Shown: positions 1-10,462 of the stretch, one piece after another | How positions within the stretch are numbered: position 1 is the stretch's first letter | Layout of the letters: each line of letters begins with the position of its first letter | DNA from: Brienomyrus brachyistius | Lineage: Eukaryota > Chordata > Actinopteri > Osteoglossiformes > Mormyridae | Direction: 5' to 3' | Length of the DNA stretch: 64,000 bases | Assembly (NCBI RefSeq): GCF_023856365.1 | Contig: NC_064548.1 | Coordinates: forward strand, 7,427,642 to 7,491,641 | Notes under the pieces: model-generated | Told to the model about the DNA's origin: nothing | The model's database searches: none | What the model saw: only the letters and a program-made list of their open reading frames with translations | Made by a program: the position numbers and the translations under genes

Positions 1-39
1 TGCATTGCAATTTTTTCTCTTTAATGTATTTTATTTAAA

Positions 40-112
40 TGTGTTCTTCTGCCTTTGTAAAGCACTTTGAATTGCCATGAGTCTAAATTGTGTTATATAA
101 ATAAACTGTCTT
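40..112 (+). repeat. LINE/SINE-type 3' tail
   Basis: The stretch TTGTAAAGCACTTTGAATTG followed by TATATAAATAAA matches the general form of fish L2/RTE-type 3' ends, which carry a GTAAAGCRCTTTGA block and then TATATAAATAAA. Only the tail is present, as expected for a 5'-truncated insertion or one starting before the window. The family is not determined. Confidence 0.5.
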
Positions 113-124
113 ACCTTGCCATGA

Positions 125-430
125 AACCAGAGGCAGTCAAGACACCTGCAATACATACTGTCACACAAGAGATAGTTAGGATACATGCAACACACATTGT
201 CACACCACAGACAGTCCGGACACCTGCAACACACAATGTTACACTAGAGACAGTCTGGACACCTGCAACACACACAGTTACCCCAGAGACACTCCATATA
301 CCTGCAACACATATCATAATGTCAGAGACAGTCAGGACACCACATCACATACTCTCACACCAACGACAGTCGGGGCACCGGCGACACACGTCGTTACACC
401 AGAGACAGTCAGGACACCCTCACTTGTTTT
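125..430. repeat. 39-bp minisatellite, about 8 copies
   Basis: Units begin CACCTGCAACACAC and recur near 143, 182, 221, 260, 299, 338, 376 and 415, a 38-39-bp period. Thirty-nine is a multiple of three, so frames on both strands stay open (67-453 plus, 111-317 minus) and show a 13-residue repeat. This explains the open frames without any need for a gene. The copies are quite diverged. Confidence 0.9.
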
Positions 431-2185
431 GCACATGTTCTTATGAGTTGTGACTGACAAAGGAGTTGAGTAACAGAAGGTATCACCCCCCCACCTCCCA
501 CTGCAAGAGGGGACTTGCTGGCGGGCCCACCCAGGCTGCTGTGCTGGACTCCCCCATGCCTCCGCTAGCTGCATGTCACTGTGTGTCAGCTCCCTCTGAT
601 TGGGTGTGAGAGATCACACACAGGTGTTGCTGGACACCCCGCCGGTTATTTCTGGAAATATTTTCACTTTTCAAGAAAACAAACCTACATGAATGCATAC
701 AAATGTTTTTTTTAACCCTCGGTATAGTGTCCACGTTTTAAGCTGCAGTGCTTTCCCAGAGACACAGGCCTCTGATCCTCCTCTCAGCAGCACAACAGGG
801 GCTGTGAGTCGCTCGAAACTCCGTACAAGTGCGGCTCCTGATCCTCCCTTAGCACCTCCGACTCAGTGCGATGCGTGATTCATATGCGCGTTACATAACC
901 CAGCTCGCCTGGACGGCGTCCGACGCCGGGCTGCTCAGCGTCGGGCCGGACAGAGAAGGTGGGAGGCAGAGAGGCGAGAGTCCGGCCCAGTGCCAGGCAG
1001 AGTCTCAGCCCGGCCAATGGGGCAGCAGGGATCAGACCATGTGACAAGTGCTCAGACCTCATGTCGTCACCTTAACCAACCCCTTGCCACCGCTGTCCTG
1101 GCATCTCGGCAGGCAGGGAGTATTTTCGCTTTAGATTCACTCATGTGTTCGGGGGCTGTTTTTGGATGGTGCTTAAAAGGGTCTGGCCCAGTGGCTGATG
1201 GGTAAAAGTGTACAATCAGGGTGCTGGCAATGTTTACTTACGGTTCAGTGCATCACACGCTGATTACCGCTGGCCTGCTGATCTGCTTGGCCCACCCACC
1301 TCCATTTTCACAGTTGCTGGTGATTTATGGGGTTTTTTAGGTTCTCAGTTAGATAACGGGGGCTGATGAGGGTGTAAATCACCTCTTTGGGAAGAGACGG
1401 CCGAGTGGCATCTAAAGGCTGCAGCTGTTGACAGTGACCCTGACAGAGTGTCCCTCATCGCTGGGTGAGGGTTTGGCCAAGGCGTGGTTTGCTGAAGCGG
1501 CTGGCCTTCCCGTGGAGAGCTGCACACATTCGTTTGACTGGGTGTTATTACTGATCTGGAAGCCCTGCCTGGGCATGAGCTGGTTGGGCACTCTGCCCTT
1601 TGCGCATCTCCATGGGAACTCTGCCATTCCTGTACCCTGCCCCCGCAGCCGACCATCCAGGGGCCCCCGTGAGTGTGGGGTGAGCCCCCCCCCAGTGACA
1701 TCCTTCTGTGAAGGGGGGGGCTTTCCCGCAAAGTGGCAGGGGCAATCGCTCTGAACCTCCCCAATTCTCCGCAGCCATTCTCTCCGCTCCCTCCGTGAAC
1801 GCAGTCCAACTGTGAGCACTCGGAGGCAGCGCCCACGCCGCATGCTAATCTCTGCTGGAACAGAGGGCAGCTTGTGTGGGACACCTTCACCAGCAGCTCA
1901 CGTTTCAGGGGACGGCCTTCGCCGAGCTGCGGCACTCTGGCACGTGTCTGTCAGAGAGTGCAGAGCGGCCCCTCGCCGTAGTGGCAGCCCCCCCCCATGT
2001 TTTTATGCATGATGCAAAAGAAAGCAAAAAACGCACCATTGTTATGTGATTGACTTTGACGTATAAGTCGAGTGCCCTCGTACTTATTGGATATAGAGGC
2101 AAGCAGTCAGTCCGCATTTCACATCCCTCGGCTGTCTTGATTGCTTTGTATCGTTGCACAAAATGGCCTGAAACAGAGCTGGTCG

Positions 2186-2225
2186 CTTAACGTGCCGCTG
2201 TCTCCGTCTCGTCTGTCCCCCACAG
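2186..2225 (+). other. inhbb: 3' splice site of inhbb last exon
   Basis: A pyrimidine-rich tract ends in CCCCCACAG, with AG at 2224-2225. A plausible branch point, CTTAAC at 2186-2191, lies about 35 bases upstream. The exon therefore starts at 2226 with the last two bases of a split codon, so the intron is phase 1. Similarity to INHBB family proteins becomes clear a few codons downstream ([13 protein letters not shown]). Confidence 0.85.
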
Positions 2226-3001
2226 ATGTCACGCAGTCCCCTCAGGCAGGCCTCTACTTCCTGATCTCCAACGAGGGCAACCAGAACCTGTACATCACGC
2301 AAGCGAACCTCTGGCTGTATTTCAAGGTGCTTCCCTCCAGCCCGGAGAAGGGCCTGCGCAGGAAGGTGGCGGTGAAGGTGCACCGGCGTGAGCCGGGCGC
2401 TCCCGGCACGCGGACCCTGGTGGAGAAGCGCGTGGAGCTGAAGCGCAGCGGCTGGCATACCTTCCCGCTGACGGATTCCGTCCGCGAGGCCTTCAGTACA
2501 GGCGACCGGCGGCAGGACCTGGAGGTGCAGTGTGAGGCCTGCCAAGCCAGCGGCGTGCTGCCGGTGTTGGTGAACCCCAGCGACGAGTCGCACCGGCCCT
2601 TCCTGGTGGTGCAGGCGCGGCAGGCAGACGGCAAGCACCGGATCCGCAAGCGGGGGCTGGAGTGCGATGGTAGCAGCAGCTTGTGCTGTCGCCAGCAGTT
2701 CTACATCGACTTCCGGCTCATCGGCTGGAACGATTGGATCATCGCCCCTTCTGGCTACTTCGGGAACTACTGTGAGGGAAACTGCCCCGCCTACATGGCG
2801 GGGGTGCCTGGCTCGGCATCCTCCTTCCACACGGCCGTGGTGAACCAGTACCGCATGCGGGGCATGAGCCCCGGCTCCATGAACTCGTGCTGCATCCCCA
2901 CCAAGCTGAGCACTATGTCCATGCTGTACTTCGACGACGAGTATAACATCGTCAAGCGGGACGTGCCCAACATGATTGTGGAGGAGTGTGGCTGTGCCTG
3001 A
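2226..3001 (+). CDS. inhbb: inhibin beta B chain (activin-B), last coding exon
   Basis: This exon encodes a TGF-beta family ligand subunit. It is secreted as a dimer: activin B when two beta-B chains pair, inhibin B with an alpha chain. It signals through activin type II/type I receptors and Smad2/3. After a split codon it encodes 257 residues. The first 142 are the C-terminal prodomain, with blocks such as [20 protein letters not shown] and [12 protein letters not shown]. The basic furin site RIRKR ends at 2653. The mature chain at 2654-2998 is 115 residues, the length I recall for human. Its nine cysteines, at mature positions 4, 11, 12, 40, 44, 79, 80, 112 and 114, are the full activin set. 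Cys79 is the expected interchain cysteine. Blocks [29 protein letters not shown] and [20 protein letters not shown] identify beta-B rather than beta-A. The stop TGA is at 2999-3001. The frame is intact and GC-rich at third positions. The upstream start at 2141 is intronic. Confidence 0.97.
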
Positions 3002-3075
3002 GTGGGGGGGGGGGGCGCATCACAGATACATCTTCTTTATAAATATCACCCTCTTACTTCTGTGACGTTAATCCC

Positions 3076-3104
3076 TGCACACACACACAGACACACACAC
3101 ACAC
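3076..3104. repeat. CA microsatellite in the 3' UTR
   Basis: An interrupted (CA)n tract of about 28 bases lies some 75 bases after the stop codon. It is likely polymorphic. Confidence 0.9.
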
Positions 3105-3137
3105 CCTCATGAAGCACCCCTGCAGAATCATACGTGT

Positions 3138-3145
3138 TGTACATA
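3138..3145 (+). promoter_or_regulatory. Pumilio-type motif TGTACATA in the 3' UTR
   Basis: TGTACATA fits the Pumilio response element consensus TGTANATA and lies on the mRNA sense strand of the inhbb 3' UTR. It is an eight-base match only, so chance occurrence is quite possible. Confidence 0.35.
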
Positions 3146-4061
3146 TATTTATGTCTGTTAATATCACGTTGTAGAAACTTATCGATTTCGCCGGCGAGCA
3201 GATCGAACCCGGTGACGCCGAGGTGGGCAAACAGACGAACCGTAGGTCTCGGTGTCGAAGGGAAGATAGGGGAGCCGTGAGAAGATTATATTTTTGTAGT
3301 TGACCGTTTTTGTATGAAAGAAGGAGAGATCTCCTCCAGCGTGACGAGGATCCTCCGGGGGCCGATGAAGGAGGGCCAGCAGGCTGCCAGCGACGTGCCG
3401 GCCTCACCCGCACGAGGACCTCGCAGAAGCACTGACCACGCAACGTTCCAATCATCAGCACTTCCGACAGGGAACACCACCTCTCTTCCCCGCTACAGCT
3501 CGCGCTCCATGAGCATGGGACTCTGTTCAACCACCCTCTGTCCCCCGCCTGAAGCGCATGACCACTCAGCGTTACCGGGAACCAGGAGGGGGGCGGGGTG
3601 TTGCTGGCGGCATCCTCGCATTTCTGCCCGTGGAGCTAAAAACACCCTGGTGGGGGAGAGACCCCACATGGCACTGGTGCCCCCCACCCCCCCCAGGTTT
3701 ATAGCGATGTACTTAAACGGCTGCCATAGCATGGGGCCACCAGCGGTGCAGCCACCAGCGGTGCAGCCGCCACTGCGATGCTCCTACATGCACACATCAT
3801 AGCACTTGCCGATTTAAATGCCTTGGGGACCCCTGCTCAGTGTCCTAAACGAAACAAGTGCCGTTGAGCTATGCAATGTATAGTATTGACCCACAAGCAG
3901 ACGAGCGGAACTATCCTACTAGTTTTTAACTCTCATCAATACTTGAAATGTAATCATTCGTTTCCTCTACAAAAGCGGATGATTGTCACGACGTTTGCAC
4001 TGAAAAGTCACGTGATTAGATAAAAAAGAAAAAAAAAACTGCCATTGAAAAAAAAAATAAT

Positions 4062-4067
4062 AATAAA
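4062..4067 (+). terminator. inhbb: possible proximal poly(A) signal
   Basis: AATAAA sits in an A-rich stretch and is followed by T-rich sequence. It could give a shorter inhbb transcript. The A-rich context makes chance likely. Confidence 0.35.
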
Positions 4068-4453
4068 CTTATTTTTATAGAAGCAAATTGAATTCTGTTA
4101 AAATGTATTATACCTAATGATGGAACCAAAGAGGCCAAATTTTGAGCTGTTATAAATGATGGTGTCACCATCTGTTATTTTGTGAAGTAGTCTGTGACCA
4201 TTTTAAAAGGCCTAAGTGCTGTATCAGGGTACAAAATCATGGATTCCACTTTCATCTAAGCGTCTTTTCTATTTTGTACAGTAGACAAATGGAATATTTC
4301 ATAATTTTTTTCATCAAATTTAATTCATTTCAGTTTTCTATTTAATAAAAAGTACTTTTTAGTCCAAGAATCAGTTAGAATCAAATGCCATCTCTGTACA
4401 GTTTATGTAAGATAAAAAATATGGTTTTAAAATATTTTGTGCTTTGTATCTGG

Positions 4454-4459
4454 AATAAA
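4454..4459 (+). terminator. inhbb: inhbb poly(A) signal
   Basis: AATAAA is followed about 30-60 bases later by a GT-rich element (GTGTGG, GGTTTGTGGAGTGTTTTCTG), the normal downstream sequence element arrangement. AT-richness also falls sharply after this point. This is the most credible 3' end of the transcript. Confidence 0.7.
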
Positions 4460-4480
4460 ATTCATTAAAATAATCTTCAG

Positions 4481-5084
4481 AAAAGTGTGGATTTGGAAGG
4501 TTTGTGGAGTGTTTTCTGTTGGCAGAATGAAGAGCGATCTTTTTAAACAAGGCAGAGTAGAGAGGAGGTCCCAGGAGACTCGGCCCTGATCGGGAGCAGC
4601 TCGCTTAGGGGTGACTGACCTTTATGGCAGCCTGCACTCTGGAACCCACCTGCAAGAGCCATAAAAGCTTTCAAAGGAACATTCCAGAAGCAGGTTGCTG
4701 CCCAGTAGGCCCGCCCCTTCCTGCCAGCGGACGGGCATCCCCTTCCCTGTCCTGTGCTGGAACTCGCACCCTTGGAGTAAAAATCGGTCAGTGGCTGAAA
4801 GGTGACTCTCCCAGTCGGCTCTCCAGAAGGCCGGCCCCCTCCCAGGGCCTGCCATAATGTTTACACAGGTGAGCACCATGAGAGACCTAATGCTGGGATT
4901 ATATTTATTAAAAGGACACATTGGGCAGCAGGTCAGGGTCATGTGACAGTTCCTGTGCAGCCGTGATGTCATGTTCTTTGCAAAGACTGGAAGAGTGAGA
5001 ATGAGCGAAACAGCCGTGCATAGATGCCTATCACCTTTATCCCTAACTGTGGCAGAAGGGCTTGGCATCCTGGGGCATGAGCAG
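4481..5084. other. intergenic, nothing recognised
   Basis: Single-copy looking sequence lies between the inhbb 3' end and the 64-bp array. A minus-strand open frame enters from the array (4622-5560) but its non-repeat part resembles no known protein. Confidence 0.6.
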
Positions 5085-5540
5085 GGGCTAAAACGAAAGG
5101 AACAGCAAACAATAAAGGTTGCAGTCCATAGAGGTGTAGCATGGGCAGGGGCCCGAACGAAAGGAACATTAAACTGCAGGGGCTGCAAAGGTACAGCATG
5201 GGCAGGGGCCCAAACGAAAGGAACATTAAACAGCGCGGGCTGCAGAGGTACAGCATGGGCAGGGGCCCGCACGAAAGGAACAGCAAACAGTACAGGCTGT
5301 AGTCCATAGAGTTGTAGGGTGGGCGGAGGCCCAAACGAACGGAACAGCAAACAGTACAGGCTGTAGTCCATAGAATTGTAGGGTGGACGGAGGCCCAAAC
5401 GAACGGAACAGCAAACAGTACAGGCTGTAGTCCATAGAGTTGTAGGGTGGGTGGAGGCCCAAACGAACGGAACAGCAAACAGTACAGGCTGTAGTCCATA
5501 GAGGTGTAGGGTGGGCGGAGGCCCAAACAAACGGATCGGC
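5085..5540. repeat. 64/57-bp minisatellite, 7 units
   Basis: Units start with AACAGCAAAC or AACATTAAAC at 5101, 5165, 5222, 5279, 5343, 5407 and 5471. Spacings are 64, 57, 57, 64, 64 and 64, so two units lack 7 bases. The last four are nearly identical. Neither 64 nor 57 followed by 64 preserves a single frame, yet all three minus frames are open. This creates long spurious frames (4622-5560, 4969-5556, 5226-5594) that cycle through the same peptides. Confidence 0.95.
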
Positions 5541-6569
5541 ACAGACCATAGCACACACACTCAATCCACCACCGTGTCTGTGCTCAGCACACACCTTCTT
5601 TGCAGAGACACCACATGTCAGGCTTGCATATACATTTTAGTTATTTGGCAGATGCTTTTTTAAAAGTGACATGCAATTGTTGTTCTGACAGCAGTGTTCA
5701 GCCAGTAACGCTGCCCGTCAGCCCTGTGCATGTGCAGCCACGCAGACCAGCTGAAAGGCACATGTCCCATATTTTTCAGACCCTGCACTTTACTGCAATT
5801 TACTGGTTACCAAGACAAAGATGTGCTTTGAACACCTTCAATATTAAGGATATACCATGTACTTACACTGACCAACATGATGTAACACTAATATTTATAT
5901 ATTATATGATTATAAGTGACCCAAATCATTTTCAGTACTGTTTTTGGCTTACACGTCGTCTGTGAGTTTCTGCGATCTTTCAGCAGGCTCCAAAAATATT
6001 CCCGTTTAATTGTTCATGGCCAACTTGCGAACTGAAATCGCGAACGTCAAATGCGTGAATGTGAAAGCGATGAAAGCTTAAAATGTTTATACGTTTCACT
6101 TTCTGCGTAATACATAATATGTGCTGTCATAACTCATTGAGCTTTATTAATTAGTTGACTGAAGCTTAAAAACATTTTTAACAGTGTTTCCCCTGGCTTA
6201 TATGTGTTTTCCAAATGCTTCTCTGACGGAGGTCATCCTCATACCCCTAACTGACAGGGTGAGTTACAGCCAGAGCAGGTCAACAACGCCATCCTTAAAA
6301 TGTGCTGTACCTGCTGAGAAACATTTCAAAAACATTAACACAATGAAGTCCAGTATTTTAACAAATATCTCATGTTTAACAAACATATATCATTATAGAG
6401 ATCCTGTGATTTTTATCATGATATTCATCTTGTTCATATCTCCCGCCCTCTACTTTATAGCCAAAGCTGTCCTGTGTAGCCTGCCGGTCGGTTCCAGTGG
6501 GGAACACGGATCGCACGTTGCTCACTATGCTGAGGTTTGCGCTCAGACATTTCTATTTGCTTAGGGCTG
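5541..6569. other. intergenic, AT-rich, no gene
   Basis: AT-rich sequence with short open frames that resemble nothing known. Around 5880-6180 it is rich in T/A runs. No RNA gene or clear repeat was recognised. Confidence 0.5.
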
Positions 6570-6722
6570 AAAAAATGAGAGGGAACATTGCCAGCCAATC
6601 CAGGGAGTAATTGGGGCCCAATAATGACATCGCTCGGCTGACCCTGGGATTTAAGCCAGGGACCTTCCAATCACAGACACAGCAGCCTAACCTGCTTAGC
6701 CACTCACCTCCCCATGTTCCCA
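6570..6722 (-). repeat. tRNA-derived SINE, degraded copy
   Basis: On the minus strand, from about 6720 downward, it reads GTGGCTAAGCAGGTTAGG (A-box region), then GATTGGAAGGTCC and a B-box-like GGCTTAAATCC. A TGGGCCC block follows. The same order of blocks occurs at 58255-58445, so the two are copies of one SINE family with a tRNA-like head. Confidence 0.6.
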
Positions 6723-7231
6723 GTTTCAACAGCGTGCTACCTCTCTAAACACTAGGAAACCATCTTCTGTCCGGTCTGATGCAGGCTGGACCAAATTCAC
6801 TCCCCATAATAGTCCAGGGACTCAGGCAGCTGGTGGGGCAGCTGAGGAGCCACTCCCAGTTCAGCAGCTTACTGGGTCAGTGATTCAGAGCCCGAGGGCA
6901 CACATCCCTCTGAGGGAGAGAGAGGAATTGGCCTCGCACTTCACAGGGAGGAAAGTCTTAAGGGAGAAGGAAGATCAGCCAAAGTAAATTCATTAATATC
7001 TCTTGAAGAGATGGTAGCCACAGGCACAGTGCTACTCATTTTAAGAACCTATGGGCAAGAATGATGGGAATGTTTCACTGTGGTTATTAAAATGTGTACA
7101 TCAGATGGATTTTCCACCCCTAGGGTTTATCAGAAGATCACAGTTGTCCATCCACTGTCTATAACTGCTGACCCACAGTCTAAGCCTAGAAGTAAGAACA
7201 TCATGGACAGGATCACAGGACTCACACACAC
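6723..7231. other. intergenic, nothing recognised
   Basis: Mixed-composition sequence without a credible coding frame or recognisable repeat. Confidence 0.5.
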
Positions 7232-7555
7232 TTAAATAGACACACACACACACACAGGTTTGTAATCATATCTTTGTGGGGACTCTCCATTCATTTATGG
7301 GGAAAACTCTAATCACAATATGACGACCTTAACCCCTACTCAGCCCTAACCTTAACCATAAGTAATCAAACTAAATACGAGACTTTTGGCATTTTCATAT
7401 TTTTGATTCCATTCACAGACCTTCATGGGGACCTGGAAATTTGGTCCCCACAACATCAGAAAAACAGGTTTTTATTACATTGTGGGGGACAAAATGTCCC
7501 CCACAAAGTAATATAAATGTAATCCACACACACACACACAGACACACACACACAT
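7232..7555. repeat. CA-bounded interspersed repeat, copy A
   Basis: A core of about 270 bases (7255-7530) is flanked on both sides by (CA)n. Shared blocks with 54415-54715 include GGGGACTCTCCATTCATTT, ACGACCTTAACCCCTAC, CCCTAACCTTAACCATAAGT, ATACGAGACTTTTGGCAT and TTGGTCCCCACAACAT. A similar repeat is widespread in fish genomes. Near the 3' end there is a small palindrome, GTGGGGGACAAAATGTCCCC. No coding capacity. Confidence 0.8.
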
Positions 7556-7589
7556 AACCAGTAAATGTGAGATTCCCATTCACCTGCAT

Positions 7590-7720
7590 ATCTTTACACT
7601 ATGGGTGGAAACTCAGACAAACACAGGGGGAGCATACAGGCTCACGTATGCTGGGAATCGAACCCACAACCCTGGAGGTGTAAAATGATAGCCAGATAAT
7701 CAGCAGCGGGGATAGACATA
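7590..7720 (-). repeat. SINE-like fragment with a perfect B box
   Basis: On the minus strand GTGGGTTCGATTCCCAGC contains a consensus B box (7654-7664). It is followed by a degraded form of the TGTGTTTGTCTGAGTTTCC block seen after tRNA-like heads in fish repeats. The A-box end is poorly preserved. It is not a functional tRNA because no cloverleaf can be drawn. Confidence 0.5.
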
Positions 7721-8589
7721 CACACCTCATATCCGTGGACAGGAAAGAGTCCCGGAAGATTGGGAGTCTTTTCAGCCGAGCCCATGCAGTCGCAACTTTT
7801 TTCTGCAAGGCGCATGCAACCTGGGCCATTCTGGCGTCCTGTTTACCTGTTTTCCTGTTCAAATGTTGCTTTTTGTGGGGAACGCAATCCCAGCCCTCTG
7901 TTCCCAGCAGGTAATGACACACAGCAGAGTGTCTGTGCTAATAACAGGTCTCTGTGTGCCCCTGCCATCCTCAAAATACTTTTATTGCCGACATCCTAAG
8001 GTGCATTTTTTCTGTACATTCCTGGAAGGCCAGTCAAGCGCAGGTTACCTTAAGATTCAGCTTTTGGAGATTTTAGAAAGGCTTAGTAGTCTGCATTCTG
8101 TAACTCCAGGAACAGCGGGGACGAAAATGGACACAGTGATGTTTGCGACATTTTTGTTGCAACATAATGCAAAAGTAGGGATGGGAAAAACATGTTATGG
8201 ACATGCAAATAAGCCTGGGGTTTTTCCAGCTGGGGCTTGTATGCACAGATTCAAGCTCAGGCGATGGACGTTATTTCTGGTTTTCAATGCGTGAACGTCA
8301 CAGTGGCGATGGCATAACCATCTTGCCCACTTCCTGTTTTTAACAACACGTCTGACTGCAGGAGGCTGCAAGGTTGGGTCAACAACAGATCAGTTGGGAT
8401 GTGTTTGGACAGGAGCAGGGACGTGCAGCATTCTCACCACGTCTGTGGCTCTTTGCACATCACATTAATGAAATTCTCAGGAAGCCTTCAGTTTGTGCCC
8501 CCCTCCACCCCTTCCCAACAATAGATTGGGGGGGTTGGGTTAAAGTCTGCACATGGCAATAGGATAATTAAGCGCTCTGACCCCATTTT
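7721..8589. other. intergenic, nothing recognised
   Basis: No credible gene. The longest frame (7863-8294 plus, 143 residues) has no recognisable domain or splice context. Confidence 0.5.
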
Positions 8590-8965
8590 CCAAAATGCGT
8601 ACACTGGGAAAGCAGAAACATGGCTGAATGCGTGCATGGGAAAAGCAAAAAAACAGCTACATGTGTGCATCAGAAAAACAGATGCATGGCTGAATGCGTG
8701 CATTGGGAAAGCAGACACGCAGCTGCATGCAGGCATTGGGAAAGGAGATGTGTGGCCAGATGTGCTTCGGGAAAACAGATATGCAGCTGGATCTGTGCAT
8801 CTGTAAAGCAGATGTGCAGCTGAATACCTGCATAGGGATTACAAACACGTTGCTGCATGCGTGCATCAGGAAAGCAGATGCAAGGCCAGATGCATGCATG
8901 AAGAAAGCAGGCAGGCTGCTGCGTTCGTGCATCGGGAAAGTAGATGCTTGGTCCGTGGAGTGGAA
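8590..8965. repeat. 33-bp minisatellite, about 11 diverged copies
   Basis: Units of the form GCATYGGGAAAGCAGATGCAT plus TGGCTGAATGCGT recur at 8634, 8667, 8700, 8733 and onward at about 33 bases. The period is a multiple of three, so overlapping frames on both strands stay open (8694-9002 plus, 8657-8998 and 8670-8975 minus) with a repeating peptide. Noncoding. Confidence 0.9.
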
Positions 8966-10408
8966 TGAACAGCAACTAAGGAGGCTCTGTGTTGGCAAAT
9001 AGCCAATGGGCCTCGTGAGTAGCTAGTGCGTGGACAAGTCAGGACAGGAGGCACTGGGGCACACGCAGTCCACACACAGCTGGGTGCACACCACCCTAAT
9101 GTGACTCACATTTCTTGTAATGGTGAATAAGTTCAATGCAAAAATCCCCCCCTTGCGGGCCATTCTCGGGGTTCTCCTAGCATATCAGCACCACGCAGAC
9201 CTTCGCCACTTAGGCATTCTGGGAAGCTCAGCGGAGAAGTGGGGGTGCAATGCTGCATGAGTCAGGGAGGGTGAGGTAATATCAGGCACAGTACAGGCAC
9301 ACAGGAGGCCTCTTTGCAGAGCTCCTCTCCTTTATCTCGCTTTAAAGTCACGGTGAAAATGGAACTGAACAATGCAATAATTCAGGCCGGTCTCAGTGAG
9401 TCACATACCTTTTTTAAAACTACAAATGGGGGAAGCCCCGGCCATTGAAATGACATCACGATATCGTTTTAGCTGTAATGGATTACACCTGGGGGCGGGG
9501 CTCCTGCGGCGAGCTCTGACATGCTCCTTCTGTGACCATAGTGGGCCGGCTTGGCCCTGGGGGGTGGGAAGCTGATGAATCGGATGGTTTGGTCCTTGCT
9601 TCCCAGATGCACCGTGCGCTGTTTGCATCATGCACTCTGTCCCCCTCAATAAAAACATGTCTTAGAAGGTAGGAGCCAGTCACTGGGCCAGACGCACATG
9701 CCCTGACACCCAAGGATTACATCCACTGGGCCCCTCGAGGTCCACACATCTCCTGGTATCACTGCACCAGGTGTCATTAGGGGTCTGTCCCCCTCGGCAT
9801 GCCGGTGGTGTGGGGACAAGGGCCTCCAATCAGGAGGAGGGGGACGGCGCCGAATCGAGTCTGCAGCTCTGATGGTACTGTGAGCTGCAAGTGATGGCCT
9901 TGCTGGGTCAGCCACGCCGTGACTCAGTGTCACACAATAGGCCCGGAAAGTGGGATGTGTGTTCGTCGCCGACGTGACAGCTGCGTGTGGGATGTTCCGG
10001 CACGTTCCCATGCTCCGTGTCGGCCATCCTCCGCCCGCTCCGCACGCTCAGAACTCCCGTCGCTCAATCCCCGGCTTCCAGAGCACAAAGCCGGGAAGCT
10101 GAGGGTGCGGCCGACTCCTGGTGTCACGCGACGGGGGTGATGCTCGAAACCGCAAAATGTCCCAAACGCTAGAATGAAAGGACACGATGAGCCGTCGGTC
10201 TGAAGCAAGTTCAGCCGCATGAATCGGATTCACAGCAGCCGTGAAAGTTACAGTTACAAAAAGGCAGCATGACTCAGTCACTCGGGGATGGCAGCTCAGA
10301 ATCCGAAAGAGAAAAACATCCACGAGTGGGAAAGATAGCAAATCAGATACAGGGATGCAGTGATAGATGGGGAGGGGCGTGAGTTTGCTGTTACCATCTC
10401 GGATACAA
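8966..10408. other. intergenic, nothing recognised
   Basis: GC-moderate sequence with short frames only. No domain, RNA gene or clear transposon was recognised. Confidence 0.5.
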
Positions 10409-10462
10409 GGGTTAGGGTTGAGGAGTTAGAGTTAGGGGGGTTAGGGTTAGGGGTGGGGGGCC
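10409..10462. repeat. short telomere-like TTAGGG tract
   Basis: The tract reads GGGTTAGGGTTGAGGAG, then GTTAGAGTTAGGGGGG, then TTAGGGTTAGGGG: five to six degenerate TTAGGG units within about 50 bases. It could be a small interstitial telomeric repeat or a simple GGGTTA repeat, and it has G-quadruplex potential. Confidence 0.7.

Larger units (their letters stand above)
1..2225 (+). other. inhbb: inhbb intron 1, 3' part
   Basis: This is the end of the intron that precedes the inhbb last exon. INHBB genes have two coding exons. The residues encoded from 2226 begin mid-prodomain, so exon 1 (signal peptide and about 150 residues) must lie upstream of the window. No frame here resembles the INHBB N-terminus. 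The intron holds a LINE-type 3' tail (about 40-110) and a 39-bp minisatellite (125-430). It is otherwise unremarkable, and GC-rich around 880-1020 and 1500-1900. Open frames here are short and unlike known proteins. Confidence 0.85.
3002..4480 (+). other. inhbb: inhbb 3' UTR
   Basis: This spans the stop codon to just past the best poly(A) signal at 4454. The first 800 bases are GC-rich with a G run right after the stop and a CA microsatellite. The distal half (3800-4470) is AT-rich with many T runs, as is usual for a vertebrate 3' UTR. Open frames within it (e.g. 3054-3530 minus, 3314-3802 plus) look like nothing known. The 3' end is inferred from signals, not transcript data. Confidence 0.7.

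Noticed and set aside
2141..2225. Extension of the inhbb frame upstream to an ATG at 2141
   Set aside because: The segment is intronic: it is followed by a pyrimidine tract and AG at 2224-2225, and its residues do not resemble any INHBB. The real start lies in exon 1 outside the window.
4622..5560. 312-residue minus-strand open frame
   Set aside because: It is generated by the 64/57-bp array. All three minus frames read the same cycling peptides, so it is not a repeat protein gene.
8657..9002. Open frames on both strands with cysteine- and histidine-rich repeats
   Set aside because: Produced by a 33-bp minisatellite. No zinc-finger spacing is present, and the pattern decays like noncoding repeats.
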